Assembly: GCF_008016795.1 (NCBI RefSeq)
Contig: NZ_SDIK01000085.1
Coordinates: forward strand, 1 to 43,770
Direction: 5' to 3'
Source: Prevotella brunnea
GTDB taxonomy: Bacteria; Bacteroidota; Bacteroidia; Bacteroidales; Bacteroidaceae
Length of the DNA stretch: 43,770 nucleotides
The notes beneath the pieces are model-generated. The model made no database searches, was not told the DNA's origin, and was given only the letters and a program-made list of their open reading frames with translations. How positions within the stretch are numbered: position 1 is the stretch's first letter; each line of letters starts with the position of its first letter. Below, one piece after another: positions 33,188 to 41,194 of the stretch. Both the position numbers and the translations under genes were made by a program.

Positions 33188-34627
33188 ATGAAAAATTTTA
33201 TCCATGCATTTCTCCTGCTGACAGCATTGGCATTGGCAGGCTGCGAAACAGACGAAACACGGGCAGTGATACCCGACCTATCGGTAACTGCCATTGAAAC
33301 CGGAACAGAATCATTCATGTTCAGCGTTGAAGGAAACCCGACCGAAGCCGGAGCATACATCTGCCAACTTGCAACAGAAAAAGCTCCCACACCTGCCACA
33401 ATACTCAAAGACGGACAGGCACTGTCGCTGCAAGGCGGGAAACAGGAAGTAACCATCAACAACCTCCTCCCCGAAAAAGACTACGTCGTATATATAGCAG
33501 TACGCAACGTAACGGAAGTGAAAACTAAAACACTCGCATTCACAACTAGAAAAACATACGCCTACTATGTAGAGTTGAAAGAGGGGTGGATACAGTACTA
33601 CGGAGACTTCTATAAAAACAACGTAGGCTATTACATGCTGGCTTTTACCGATGGCCCCATAAGCACATCAGGACTCCCAACCCGCGTAAACGACCATGCA
33701 CTTCGTCTCTTCATAGGCGACGTCCTCTCAAACGACAGTCGGAACGCGAAACTGAATCCAGGCACCTATCATCTGTCTGACGGACACGAGGTAGGCACAG
33801 CCGATGCTTTCAACTGTAACTTCGTAATCGCAACAGAAGTAAAAGACGGAGTGGCATCAAACGGATACGAATACAAAATCGTTGACGGAGACGTAAAAGT
33901 TGATCGCACAAAAGACGACGTCTATACATTTGACGCTGACCTGAAGATTGAAGACAACGGCATAGAGAAAAACATCAAATGCCACTTCAGCGGAAAGCTC
34001 CCATTCACCTGCCTTGACCCAGCAGTTTACAACCCACTGGAGAAAGACGTGAACGTTATTCCAACCAACATGTCAGGCAACTACTCCAAAGACAAAGCCG
34101 GACAGTACGGAACATATAATCTGACATTCTACAACACGCCTACCGACCAAGGCGGATTCATCTCAGGAGCAGGCGATTTACTTAACCTCACACTGCTTAC
34201 ACCTTACAGTCCATCCATGGACATCAGCAAATTGGCAGGCACATACGACAAGGTAGTGACGTCCGCCCCTGGCATAACCCTACAACCATTTACAATCATC
34301 GCAGGTCTGTACGGAGAAGTATTCGGAATGTATGTCCCACAAGGAACTTATTATACCCGAATCGGCGATGCTCTCGACTATGAGTCAATAGGTCTGGTGA
34401 GTGGAGGAAAACTGACCATTACCACCAAGGGAACAGACATTACGGTCAAGGCTGATCTGACAACACCACAGGGAAAGCACATCACCATTGACTATACAGG
34501 CCCCACATCAGGAATTGCCGACTACAGTCAATACGCAAAACCCGGAGTCCTCGGAGTCAGGAAAAACAACATCCTGAGAAAAGTCATGCCCCGAAAAAGC
34601 ATCAACAATTCATTTTTTAACAAATAA
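33188..34627 (+). CDS. Surface lipoprotein upstream of a metalloprotease
   Basis: A 479-residue predicted lipoprotein with signal peptide and lipobox LAGC (Cys19). Residues about 30-130 look like a fibronectin type III-type domain (VTAIETGTESFMFSVEG ... LLPEKDYVVYIAVRNVTEVKTKTLAFTT). The remaining 350 residues are strand-rich with aromatic and Gly/Asp turns and no recognised motif. A -7 box TAATTTTG lies at 33084-33091. The metalloprotease gene starts 12 bases after the stop, so the two form an operon and both products are probably on the cell surface. Function unknown. Confidence 0.78.
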   Translation: MKNFIHAFLLLTALALAGCETDETRAVIPDLSVTAIETGTESFMFSVEGNPTEAGAYICQLATEKAPTPATILKDGQALSLQGGKQEVTINNLLPEKDYVVYIAVRNVTEVKTKTLAFTTRKTYAYYVELKEGWIQYYGDFYKNNVGYYMLAFTDGPISTSGLPTRVNDHALRLFIGDVLSNDSRNAKLNPGTYHLSDGHEVGTADAFNCNFVIATEVKDGVASNGYEYKIVDGDVKVDRTKDDVYTFDADLKIEDNGIEKNIKCHFSGKLPFTCLDPAVYNPLEKDVNVIPTNMSGNYSKDKAGQYGTYNLTFYNTPTDQGGFISGAGDLLNLTLLTPYSPSMDISKLAGTYDKVVTSAPGITLQPFTIIAGLYGEVFGMYVPQGTYYTRIGDALDYESIGLVSGGKLTITTKGTDITVKADLTTPQGKHITIDYTGPTSGIADYSQYAKPGVLGVRKNNILRKVMPRKSINNSFFNK

Positions 34628-34639
34628 GCGAACACGATT

Positions 34640-35956
34640 ATGAAACAGATAAGAAAAATCATGCTATTCATGATTCTCGGCACAGCAATGCTTTTTGCTT
34701 CATGCGAAGATGAGAATGTAATACAAAACTCAATACTCGAAATTGACAAAACAGAAATAAAAGCCCCAGTAGAGGGAGCAAAAATAAACATCAAGGTCAC
34801 ATCAAACGTGGCATGGACTATCTCATCGAAACAAGGATGGGCCGTTCCTGAAATTACAAACGGAGAAGGCACACGAGAAGTAGAAATCAATATAACGGAA
34901 AACCTGTACAGAGATGAGCGAAAAGACATTCTCACCCTCGCAACAGTAGATGGAACACAAACGAAAACCATCGAAATAGTACAGGAGACTGCCCAGAAAC
35001 CTGATGAGAACTACGCTTACAAACTTCCCGTCGTATTTCATGTCATCTACCGAGACGCAAAAAACGAAAAGCAAAACTTAAGAGAAGGATACCTGAAAGA
35101 AGTGCTATCCGATGTAAACAAAATATGGAAAGAAGCCGCACCTCACCTCAATGTAGAATTCGTTATGGCAACAGAAACACCCAATGGGGTCACAATGGCT
35201 GAGCCAGGAGTACACAGAGTACAATGGAACATCGATAAAATAGACTACAAACGGTTCATGGGATATACTGAAGCTGCTCCAAAACGCTACAGAGACCTGT
35301 TGTGGGATCAAAACCGCTACGTGAACATCTGTCTGTACAACTTCTCTGATCCTGATATAACCGGTGTCACAACACTTCCATATACCATAGCTCCCGACGC
35401 GCTCGACGGTCTGGAAAAACTTCCAAACAACATCGCGCCGACCGAATTGCCCATCTCATATTGCGTCAGCGTAAACAGCCTCTACGCCTACACCAAACCC
35501 GGAAACAACCTCGAAAGCACCAACTTCGTGTCAACCATCGCTCACGAATTAGGACACTACCTCGGACTGAGACACGTGTTTGGAGAAGATGCCAATATGA
35601 AAACCGACTACAACGAAGACAGCGACTTTTGTAAAGACACACCCACCTATAACCGTAAGAAATACCTGAAGGAGCTTTCAAAATACACACTGGCACATCC
35701 AAAGTTCACACAGGAGGACGTAAACAAGTGGATATTGAGAACCAACAGCATTACAGGCGAACAGTTCACATCGAACAACATAATGGATTACTATTGGACG
35801 CTCAGAAACAAATTTACAGAAGAACAAGCCAAAAGAATGCAATACGTATTGCTGCACAGTCCGTTCGTACCCGGACCGAAAATTCGCACAGCTAAACAGA
35901 AAATCGTTTCCAAGCGAAACTTCAAAATGCCCGTACGACACGCCATCTGTCAGTAA
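34640..35956 (+). CDS. BACON-like zinc metalloprotease lipoprotein (M43 pappalysin-like)
   Basis: A 438-residue predicted surface protease. Lipobox LFASC (Cys22). A BACON-like domain (about 30-118: VEGAKINIKVTSNVAWTISSK ... KTIEIVQE) precedes a metzincin-type catalytic domain from about 130 (LPVVFHVIYRD). The zinc site is H302-E303-x2-H306-x5-H312 (HELGHYLGLRH), and the Met-turn is M382 in NNIMDYYW. This pattern fits the M43 family, which includes mirolysin of Tannerella, a peptidase that degrades host proteins. The general base E303 and all zinc ligands are intact. The basic C-terminal tail has no sorting domain that I recognise. Second gene after the lipoprotein; a terminator follows. Confidence 0.88.
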   Translation: MKQIRKIMLFMILGTAMLFASCEDENVIQNSILEIDKTEIKAPVEGAKINIKVTSNVAWTISSKQGWAVPEITNGEGTREVEINITENLYRDERKDILTLATVDGTQTKTIEIVQETAQKPDENYAYKLPVVFHVIYRDAKNEKQNLREGYLKEVLSDVNKIWKEAAPHLNVEFVMATETPNGVTMAEPGVHRVQWNIDKIDYKRFMGYTEAAPKRYRDLLWDQNRYVNICLYNFSDPDITGVTTLPYTIAPDALDGLEKLPNNIAPTELPISYCVSVNSLYAYTKPGNNLESTNFVSTIAHELGHYLGLRHVFGEDANMKTDYNEDSDFCKDTPTYNRKKYLKELSKYTLAHPKFTQEDVNKWILRTNSITGEQFTSNNIMDYYWTLRNKFTEEQAKRMQYVLLHSPFVPGPKIRTAKQKIVSKRNFKMPVRHAICQ

Positions 35957-35989
35957 TCACACACAACAGAAAGAAATAAACAAAAAATC

Positions 35990-36030
35990 AAACCACCCGG
36001 AACGCACCATCTTGTTTCGGGTGGTTTTAT
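35990..36030 (+). terminator. Terminator of the metalloprotease operon
   Basis: AAACCACCCG (35990-35999) pairs with CGGGTGGTTT (36018-36027), followed by TTAT. It lies about 35 bases after the protease stop codon. The run of A residues before it would also give a U-tract on the minus strand. Confidence 0.85.
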
Positions 36031-36199
36031 ATTGGGTACTGGGTAGTGTCCTTAAACATGTGTAATTCATCTTTCCTTTCTCTGTACTTCCACTGCTTTT
36101 TATTCTTTTCTTTCCGGCTTTTGAATTGATATCAACAATTATCAGCGAGAGAGTAATCGTACTATACATACAAAACTTCGTTCACAAAGGAAAAATATA

Positions 36200-36370
36200 A
36201 TGGTTGCAATTACTCTTAGCAAAAACGGTGTTGATGTTGATTTCAATATTGTTTCTTCTGTATTTGGCAAAAGGGAAAGTAATGTTGTAAACTGGATAAA
36301 CAAAGGCTGTCTTACCTATATAAACAAAGAAAAAGCTCTGCAAGCCAAGGTGCTATCTATGTTTCAATAA
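36200..36370 (+). CDS. Possible small protein, 56 residues
   Basis: An open frame from ATG 36200 (MVAITLSKNGVDVDFN ..., then KRESNVVNWINKG, ending AKVLSMFQ) preceded by an AGGAAAA string. Its amino acid composition looks protein-like, with a VVNWINKG segment reminiscent of a small DNA-binding helix. No family recognised. It lies between a terminator and copy C of the dispersed element, in a region otherwise without genes, and could be a remnant. Confidence 0.35.
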   Translation: MVAITLSKNGVDVDFNIVSSVFGKRESNVVNWINKGCLTYINKEKALQAKVLSMFQ

Positions 36371-36415
36371 ATGATAAAAATTATTCAACTTAATCCTCAA
36401 TCGGTCATTAAAGCC

Positions 36416-36730
36416 TATTTAGCCGGAACATTGAAAAAGCGAAAACCTTTCTCTCAATATGAAAAAGTTCAATAATGTCCTAATTATTCTTCATTCATCT
36501 ATCCAAAGCTAAGCTTTCACTTTCCAAAAGCTAAGCTTTTATAATGCAAAAGGTCATGAATTGGAGTGCAAAAGCTAAGCTTTTAAATTGCGATTAATAT
36601 CACTCTGATTATCAATAGATTATGAATCGTGCCTCGGCATGCAGTTTTGTAATATAATTTCGTAGTGATGGTCGAGTCGAATGTTCGCTATCAAGCGTCT
36701 GTTTCCCATCACCTGAATAGAAATTGGAGA
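36416..36730 (-). repeat. Dispersed non-coding element, copy C (inverted)
   Basis: Its reverse complement aligns closely with copy B (28857-29175) and more loosely with copy A. The four 22-bp units lie at 36497-36584. The end sequence TATTTAGCCGG corresponds to CCGGCTAAATA in copy B. It ends about 160 bases before mtaB. Nothing recognisable lies in 36031-36199 or 36731-36852. Confidence 0.88.
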
Positions 36731-36852
36731 CATAAGGAAGTAATGCGCTATATTATGGTTAGAGATAAAACATGTCAAGTCGTGGTTTATGCAATGTTTT
36801 GTGAGTTTTTCTAAAAAATATTTAGAACACTATTGGGCACAGCCACATAAAA

Positions 36853-36884
36853 TTTGGAGTTATGGACGTTTTGAAGTATCTTTG
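36853..36884 (+). promoter_or_regulatory. Promoter of mtaB, five bases from the start codon
   Basis: -33 TTTG at 36853-36856, 20-bp spacer, -7 TATCTTTG at 36877-36884, then CAGCC and the ATG at 36890. Both boxes are exact. The predicted transcript starts at or next to the A of the ATG. Confidence 0.75.
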
Positions 36885-36889
36885 CAGCC

Positions 36890-38251
36890 ATGATTGATAC
36901 AACATCTTTTCAAGGGAAGACGGCAAAATTCTATACATTAGGCTGTAAACTGAATTTTTCAGAGACCAGCACGTTTGCACGTACCTTGTTTGATATGGGG
37001 GTTCGCGAAGCACAAAAGAATGAAAAAGCTGACATTTGTTTAATAAACACATGTTCTGTAACCGAGATAGCAGATCATAAATGCAGACAAATCATTAACA
37101 GAATGGTTCGCCAAAATCCCGACGCATTCATTATAGTTACAGGCTGTTATGCACAGTTGGAAAGCGAACAAGTAGCGAAGTTAAAAGGAGTAGATTTAGT
37201 TTTGGGAAGCAATGAAAAAGCAGATTTAATTCAGTATTTAAGCGATGCGTGGAATCATTTATCCCAAGAAGAGGCTTCCGGACAAAATATCTTTCGTGAA
37301 CCCTCGATTCATTCCGTTAAAACAAAAGATATAAAAAAGTTTCAACCAAGCTGTTCAAAAGGAAACCGAACGCGTTATTTCTTGAAGGTGCAGGATGGGT
37401 GCAATTACTTTTGTACCTATTGTACCATTCCCTATGCCAGAGGACTTTCAAGAAATCCTACCATAGCGTCTCTTGTCGCACAAGCTGAAAAGGCAGCTCT
37501 TGAAGGAGGTAAAGAAATAGTACTCACGGGTGTTAATATTGGCGATTTCGGCAGAACCACAGGTGAAACTTTTCTTGACCTTGTGAAAGCATTGGATCAG
37601 GTGAATAGGATTAAACGATTTCGCATCAGTTCACTTGAACCAGACCTTATAGACGATAGGCTCATAGACTATTGTGCTACTTCTCGAGCGTTCATGCCTC
37701 ATTTTCACATTCCATTACAAAGTGGTTCAAATGAAGTATTGAAATTAATGCATCGCCGGTACGACACGACTCTCTTTGAACACAAGATAAAATTGATTAA
37801 AAAGAAAATGCCTGACGCCTTCATCGGTGTGGACGTAATGGTAGGTTGCAGAGGCGAACGACCTGAAAACTTTGAAGAATGTTTTCAATTTATTCGTTCA
37901 TTGCCCATTTCACAACTTCATGTTTTCCCCTATTCGGAGCGTCCCGGAACTTCTGCCCTTTCCATACCCTATAAAGTAGATGAGAGCGAGAAGAAGAAAA
38001 GAGCACATCAACTTTTAAGGCTTTCCGATGAAATGACAACCGCTTTTTACAAACAGTACATCGGACAAGAAAGCGAGGTGCTTTTCGAGAAAGCAGTGAA
38101 AGGCAAAGTTATGCACGGATTTACCAAAAATTATATTCGTGTGGAGCTTCCCCCGGCACAAGTAAAGGAAGAATATGACAATCAAATTATGAAAGTAAAA
38201 TTAGGGGATTTCAATTTTAACAAAACAGCATTAAAGGTTGAAACAATATGA
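36890..38251 (+). CDS. mtaB: tRNA t6A37 methylthiotransferase MtaB
   Basis: A 453-residue radical SAM enzyme that converts t6A to ms2t6A at position 37 of tRNAs reading ANN codons. The N-terminal UPF0004 domain carries three cysteines for the auxiliary 4Fe-4S cluster (C19 in TLGCKLNFSE, C55 in NTCSVTE, C86 in VTGCYAQ). The radical SAM motif is C171-x3-C175-x2-C178 (GCNYFCTYCTIPYARG), and a C-terminal TRAM-like domain covers about 385-453. TLGCKLN distinguishes MtaB from MiaB and RimO relatives. The glycosyltransferase start overlaps its stop by ATGA. Confidence 0.95.
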   Translation: MIDTTSFQGKTAKFYTLGCKLNFSETSTFARTLFDMGVREAQKNEKADICLINTCSVTEIADHKCRQIINRMVRQNPDAFIIVTGCYAQLESEQVAKLKGVDLVLGSNEKADLIQYLSDAWNHLSQEEASGQNIFREPSIHSVKTKDIKKFQPSCSKGNRTRYFLKVQDGCNYFCTYCTIPYARGLSRNPTIASLVAQAEKAALEGGKEIVLTGVNIGDFGRTTGETFLDLVKALDQVNRIKRFRISSLEPDLIDDRLIDYCATSRAFMPHFHIPLQSGSNEVLKLMHRRYDTTLFEHKIKLIKKKMPDAFIGVDVMVGCRGERPENFEECFQFIRSLPISQLHVFPYSERPGTSALSIPYKVDESEKKKRAHQLLRLSDEMTTAFYKQYIGQESEVLFEKAVKGKVMHGFTKNYIRVELPPAQVKEEYDNQIMKVKLGDFNFNKTALKVETI

Positions 38252-39258
38252 GAATCTCCATAGTCATACTTAATTGGAATGGACAACACATGCTTGAAAA
38301 ATATTTGCCCACCGTGGTCAGGTATTCACAAGGAGCGGAAATAATCATAGCCGATAATGCTTCTACCGACAATTCCGTTGAATGGCTTACGAAAGCCTAT
38401 CCCGACATAAGAATTATTCAATTGTCCCACAATTATGGTTTCGCAGGAGGATACAATCGAGCATTAAAGCAGATAGAAAGTGAGTATTATCTGCTTTTGA
38501 ACAGCGACGTAGAAGTAACTCCAAACTGGTTACAACCACTTTTATCAGAAATGGATAGACGGAAGGACATAGTTGCATGCCAACCAAAAATACTTTCACT
38601 TCTAAGTAGATCGCATTTTGAATATGCAGGGGCATCAGGGGGTGAACTCGATAAATATGGATATCCTTTTTGTAGGGGTAGAGTTTTTGAGACTGTGGAG
38701 CAAGACTTAGGGCAATATGACGATGAGGTGGAAATATTTTGGGCAACGGGCGCCTGCTTGATGATTCGTGCAGAAGCCTTTTGGGCTGTTGGTGGATTCG
38801 ATGAACGTTTTTTCGCTCATAACGAAGAAATAGACTTGGCGTGGCGATTGCAATTAAACGGGGGGCGAATCTATTGCTTCCCCAAGAGTTCTGTATATCA
38901 TTTGGGAGGTGGTACACTTCCAAAAACAAATCCACAGAAAACATTCCTCAATTTTCGCAATAATCTTACGATGTTATGGAAAAACCTACCGGAAGAAGAG
39001 CTTTCCAAAGTGATGCGCATTCGCTTCATTCTTGATTATTTGGCGGCCATTCAAATGTTAATATTTCATTGGAACGTTCAGGATTTCAAAGCTGTCATAA
39101 AAGGAAGAAAAGCTTTCAAGACATGGCGGAAAGATTTTAAACGGCGAGAGATTGTTTCAACGAAATTTAATCAAAAACCAAGAAGCATGCGAAAAAACTA
39201 CTCCGTCTTATGGAATTATTATGTAAAAAGAAACAAAATATACAGTAAGTTAAAGTAG
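38248..39258 (+). CDS. Family 2 glycosyltransferase
   Basis: A 336-residue GT-A glycosyltransferase. N-terminal ISIVILNWNG, the nucleotide-binding IIIADNASTDNS (D36), FAGGYNRAL, and the metal-binding NSD motif at 85-87 are all typical of GT2 WbbL/rhamnosyltransferase-like enzymes; GACLMIRAEAFWAVGGFDERFFAHNEEIDLAWRL gives the acceptor-side ED motif. It probably adds a sugar to a cell-surface glycan on the cytoplasmic face. The C-terminal 80 residues are basic and amphipathic, suggesting membrane attachment. The donor sugar cannot be read from the sequence. Overlap with mtaB indicates co-transcription. Confidence 0.92.
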   Translation: MRISIVILNWNGQHMLEKYLPTVVRYSQGAEIIIADNASTDNSVEWLTKAYPDIRIIQLSHNYGFAGGYNRALKQIESEYYLLLNSDVEVTPNWLQPLLSEMDRRKDIVACQPKILSLLSRSHFEYAGASGGELDKYGYPFCRGRVFETVEQDLGQYDDEVEIFWATGACLMIRAEAFWAVGGFDERFFAHNEEIDLAWRLQLNGGRIYCFPKSSVYHLGGGTLPKTNPQKTFLNFRNNLTMLWKNLPEEELSKVMRIRFILDYLAAIQMLIFHWNVQDFKAVIKGRKAFKTWRKDFKRREIVSTKFNQKPRSMRKNYSVLWNYYVKRNKIYSKLK

Positions 39259-39325
39259 GTTTTTATGTTTTTTTTACAAAATTGGAGATTTCTTGCTTTT
39301 TATTTTAATTCTTTTTACTTTTTAC

Positions 39326-39356
39326 TTGCACAACCGAATTTTTATACTTACTTTTG
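39326..39356 (+). promoter_or_regulatory. Promoter of the GldB-like gene
   Basis: TTG at 39326-39328, 20-bp spacer, exact -7 box TACTTTTG at 39349-39356. The transcript would start about 30 bases before the GTG at 39392. Confidence 0.55.
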
Positions 39357-39391
39357 TACCACTCAAGCAATATACATAAGAAAAATAGTCA

Positions 39392-40195
39392 GTGAAGAGG
39401 ATTTATTACATATTATTCTTTCTGTCATTCTTGATTGCAGGCTGTCAATTAAGACTTTCTAAAGACGATTCAGCAGATCACGCCATCGTTATTGAACGTT
39501 ATGACAGACTTGAATACCGCTATCTTACAACAGGCGATTATTCTGCATTGCAAGAGATGAACACAGAATATCCAATTGAAACCCGAACACTCATTGAAGA
39601 TGTTATAAAAATAGGTGACGCAACTGCACCTGACATAAACTCACGTTTTTTAAAATTTTATCAAGATACCACTTTACAAAGCCTTATAGCAGATGTTGAA
39701 GCTGAATATGCCAATATGGATGATTTGAATCAACAACTGACCAATGCGTTTTCACGATTAAAACATTCTTTGCCAAATATTTCTGTACCAATGATTTATG
39801 CACAGATTTCCGCCTTGGATCAAAGTGTGGTGGTAGGCAATGGAGCAATAGGCATCTCTCTAGATAAGTATTTAGGGGCTGATTATCCTCTTTATAAGAA
39901 ATACTACACGGAACAACAACGGCAACAGATGACACGTGAGTATATCCTACCGGATTGCTTGTCATTCTTTCTAATGGGATTATATCCCCTGCAAAATTTT
40001 GAAAATCGTCCACAAATGGAACGTGATTTGCACATGGGAAAAATTCAATGGATTGTTAATCAAGCTTTATCTCATCATTTTTATCGGACAAAATATGTAG
40101 AAGTTGTCTCAAAGTACATGAAAGAGCATCCGAAGACTTCCTATGAAGAATTGTTAAAGCTAACAAATTTCGCATGTTTTGGAATCGAACAATAA
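39392..40195 (+). CDS. GldB-like lipoprotein
   Basis: A 267-residue predicted lipoprotein with lipobox LIAGC (Cys18). The body resembles the gliding-motility lipoprotein GldB of Bacteroidetes: IDDLNQQ-type helical region, then VPMIYAQISALDQSVVVGNGAIGISLDKYLGADYPLYKKYY and a helical C-terminus with ERDLHMGKIQWIVNQAL. GldB-like proteins occur in non-gliding members too, so motility is not implied. The start codon is GTG at 39392, chosen because it begins the signal peptide and no in-frame ATG precedes it sensibly. Convergent with the radical SAM gene. Confidence 0.82.
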   Translation: MKRIYYILFFLSFLIAGCQLRLSKDDSADHAIVIERYDRLEYRYLTTGDYSALQEMNTEYPIETRTLIEDVIKIGDATAPDINSRFLKFYQDTTLQSLIADVEAEYANMDDLNQQLTNAFSRLKHSLPNISVPMIYAQISALDQSVVVGNGAIGISLDKYLGADYPLYKKYYTEQQRQQMTREYILPDCLSFFLMGLYPLQNFENRPQMERDLHMGKIQWIVNQALSHHFYRTKYVEVVSKYMKEHPKTSYEELLKLTNFACFGIEQ

Positions 40196-40258
40196 TCGAT
40201 AAATAAGAGGAATATATTCGGATTTTCCTATCTATCAGATAAAATGGGAAATAGTTTT

Positions 40259-41146
40259 TTAGGATTTATTTTTAAGATATTTATTGAGGAGATTTGTGAA
40301 CTCATAATTCTTTATACCCCATTTCGGAGCGATAAGAAGTTCTGCAGGACTTTGGCTAACAAAACGTTCGAACACCATGTCTTTGCGAATTAAACGTATG
40401 TAGTCCGCAATTAACTCAACATATTCATCAAGACTATAGAGTTTAAAGGGCTTTTCTCTGTATAAACTTGCCAATTTCGTGCCTCGAATAATTTGCATTT
40501 GATGGATTTTGAGAATGGTCAAAGGCAAAGAAGATATGATGGGAGCTTGACGCAAACTTTCTTCTTTATCTTCTCCCGGAAGCCCGATAATTACATGCCC
40601 TCCCACAAATATTCCACGATCTGCGGTTTTCTCTATTGCTCTTTTCGTACATGCAAAATTGTGTCCTCGATTGATAAAGTTCAAAGTCTTATCATTGCAA
40701 CTCTCTATCCCAAACTCAACAATTAGAAAGGTCTTATGATTAAGTTCCTCTAAATAATCCAGCAATTCCGTGTTTACACAATCGGGGCGGGTTCCAATGA
40801 CTAATCCCACCACATCTTTTACTTCGAGAGCTTCCTCATATAATTGACGCAACTTTTTTAAAGGCATATAAGTATTTGTATATGCCTGAAAATATGCAAG
40901 ATATTTCATATCTTTATATTTTCTTTCAAAAAAGTTCTTGCCCTCTTCCAATTGTTGAGTTACTGTCTTTTCCGTTTTACAGTAAACAGGATTGAATGTT
41001 CGGTTATCACAGAAAATACATCCCCCCTTCCCTATCGTTCCGTCTCTATTGGGACACGTAAATCCGGCATCGACAGATATTTTTTGAACACGAAAAGGAA
41101 ATTGTTTGCGTATCCAATTGCCAAAATCACAATAGTATTGTTCCAT
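40259..41146 (-). CDS. YhcC-type radical SAM protein (TIGR01212 family)
   Basis: A 295-residue radical SAM protein of the YhcC type. The cluster motif is C31-x11-C43-x2-C46 (CPNRDGTIGKGGCIFC), the unusual long-spaced form of this family, followed by AYFQAYTNTY and IIGLPGE. The reaction is not known to me with certainty. A TAACTTTG -7 box at 41161-41154 lies 7 bases before the ATG, which supports this start. The gene is divergent from the DPP IV gene; their promoters overlap. Confidence 0.9.
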   Translation of the reverse strand: MEQYYCDFGNWIRKQFPFRVQKISVDAGFTCPNRDGTIGKGGCIFCDNRTFNPVYCKTEKTVTQQLEEGKNFFERKYKDMKYLAYFQAYTNTYMPLKKLRQLYEEALEVKDVVGLVIGTRPDCVNTELLDYLEELNHKTFLIVEFGIESCNDKTLNFINRGHNFACTKRAIEKTADRGIFVGGHVIIGLPGEDKEESLRQAPIISSLPLTILKIHQMQIIRGTKLASLYREKPFKLYSLDEYVELIADYIRLIRKDMVFERFVSQSPAELLIAPKWGIKNYEFTNLLNKYLKNKS

Positions 41147-41149
41147 ACT

Positions 41150-41181
41150 TTTGCAAAGTTATATATATTTTTGTACTTTTG
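41150..41181 (+). promoter_or_regulatory. Promoter of the DPP IV gene, overlapping a divergent one
   Basis: -33 TTTG at 41150-41153, 20-bp spacer, exact -7 box TACTTTTG at 41174-41181. A second box, TATTTTTG, lies at 41166-41173. The minus-strand box TAACTTTG (41161-41154) for the radical SAM gene lies inside this promoter. Confidence 0.65.
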
Positions 41182-41194
41182 TACTGTTAAATCA

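Noticed and set aside
40952-41194. N-terminal extension of the DPP IV frame
   Set aside because: It is antisense to the YhcC-type gene and crosses both divergent promoters; the signal peptide starts at 41195 or 41204.
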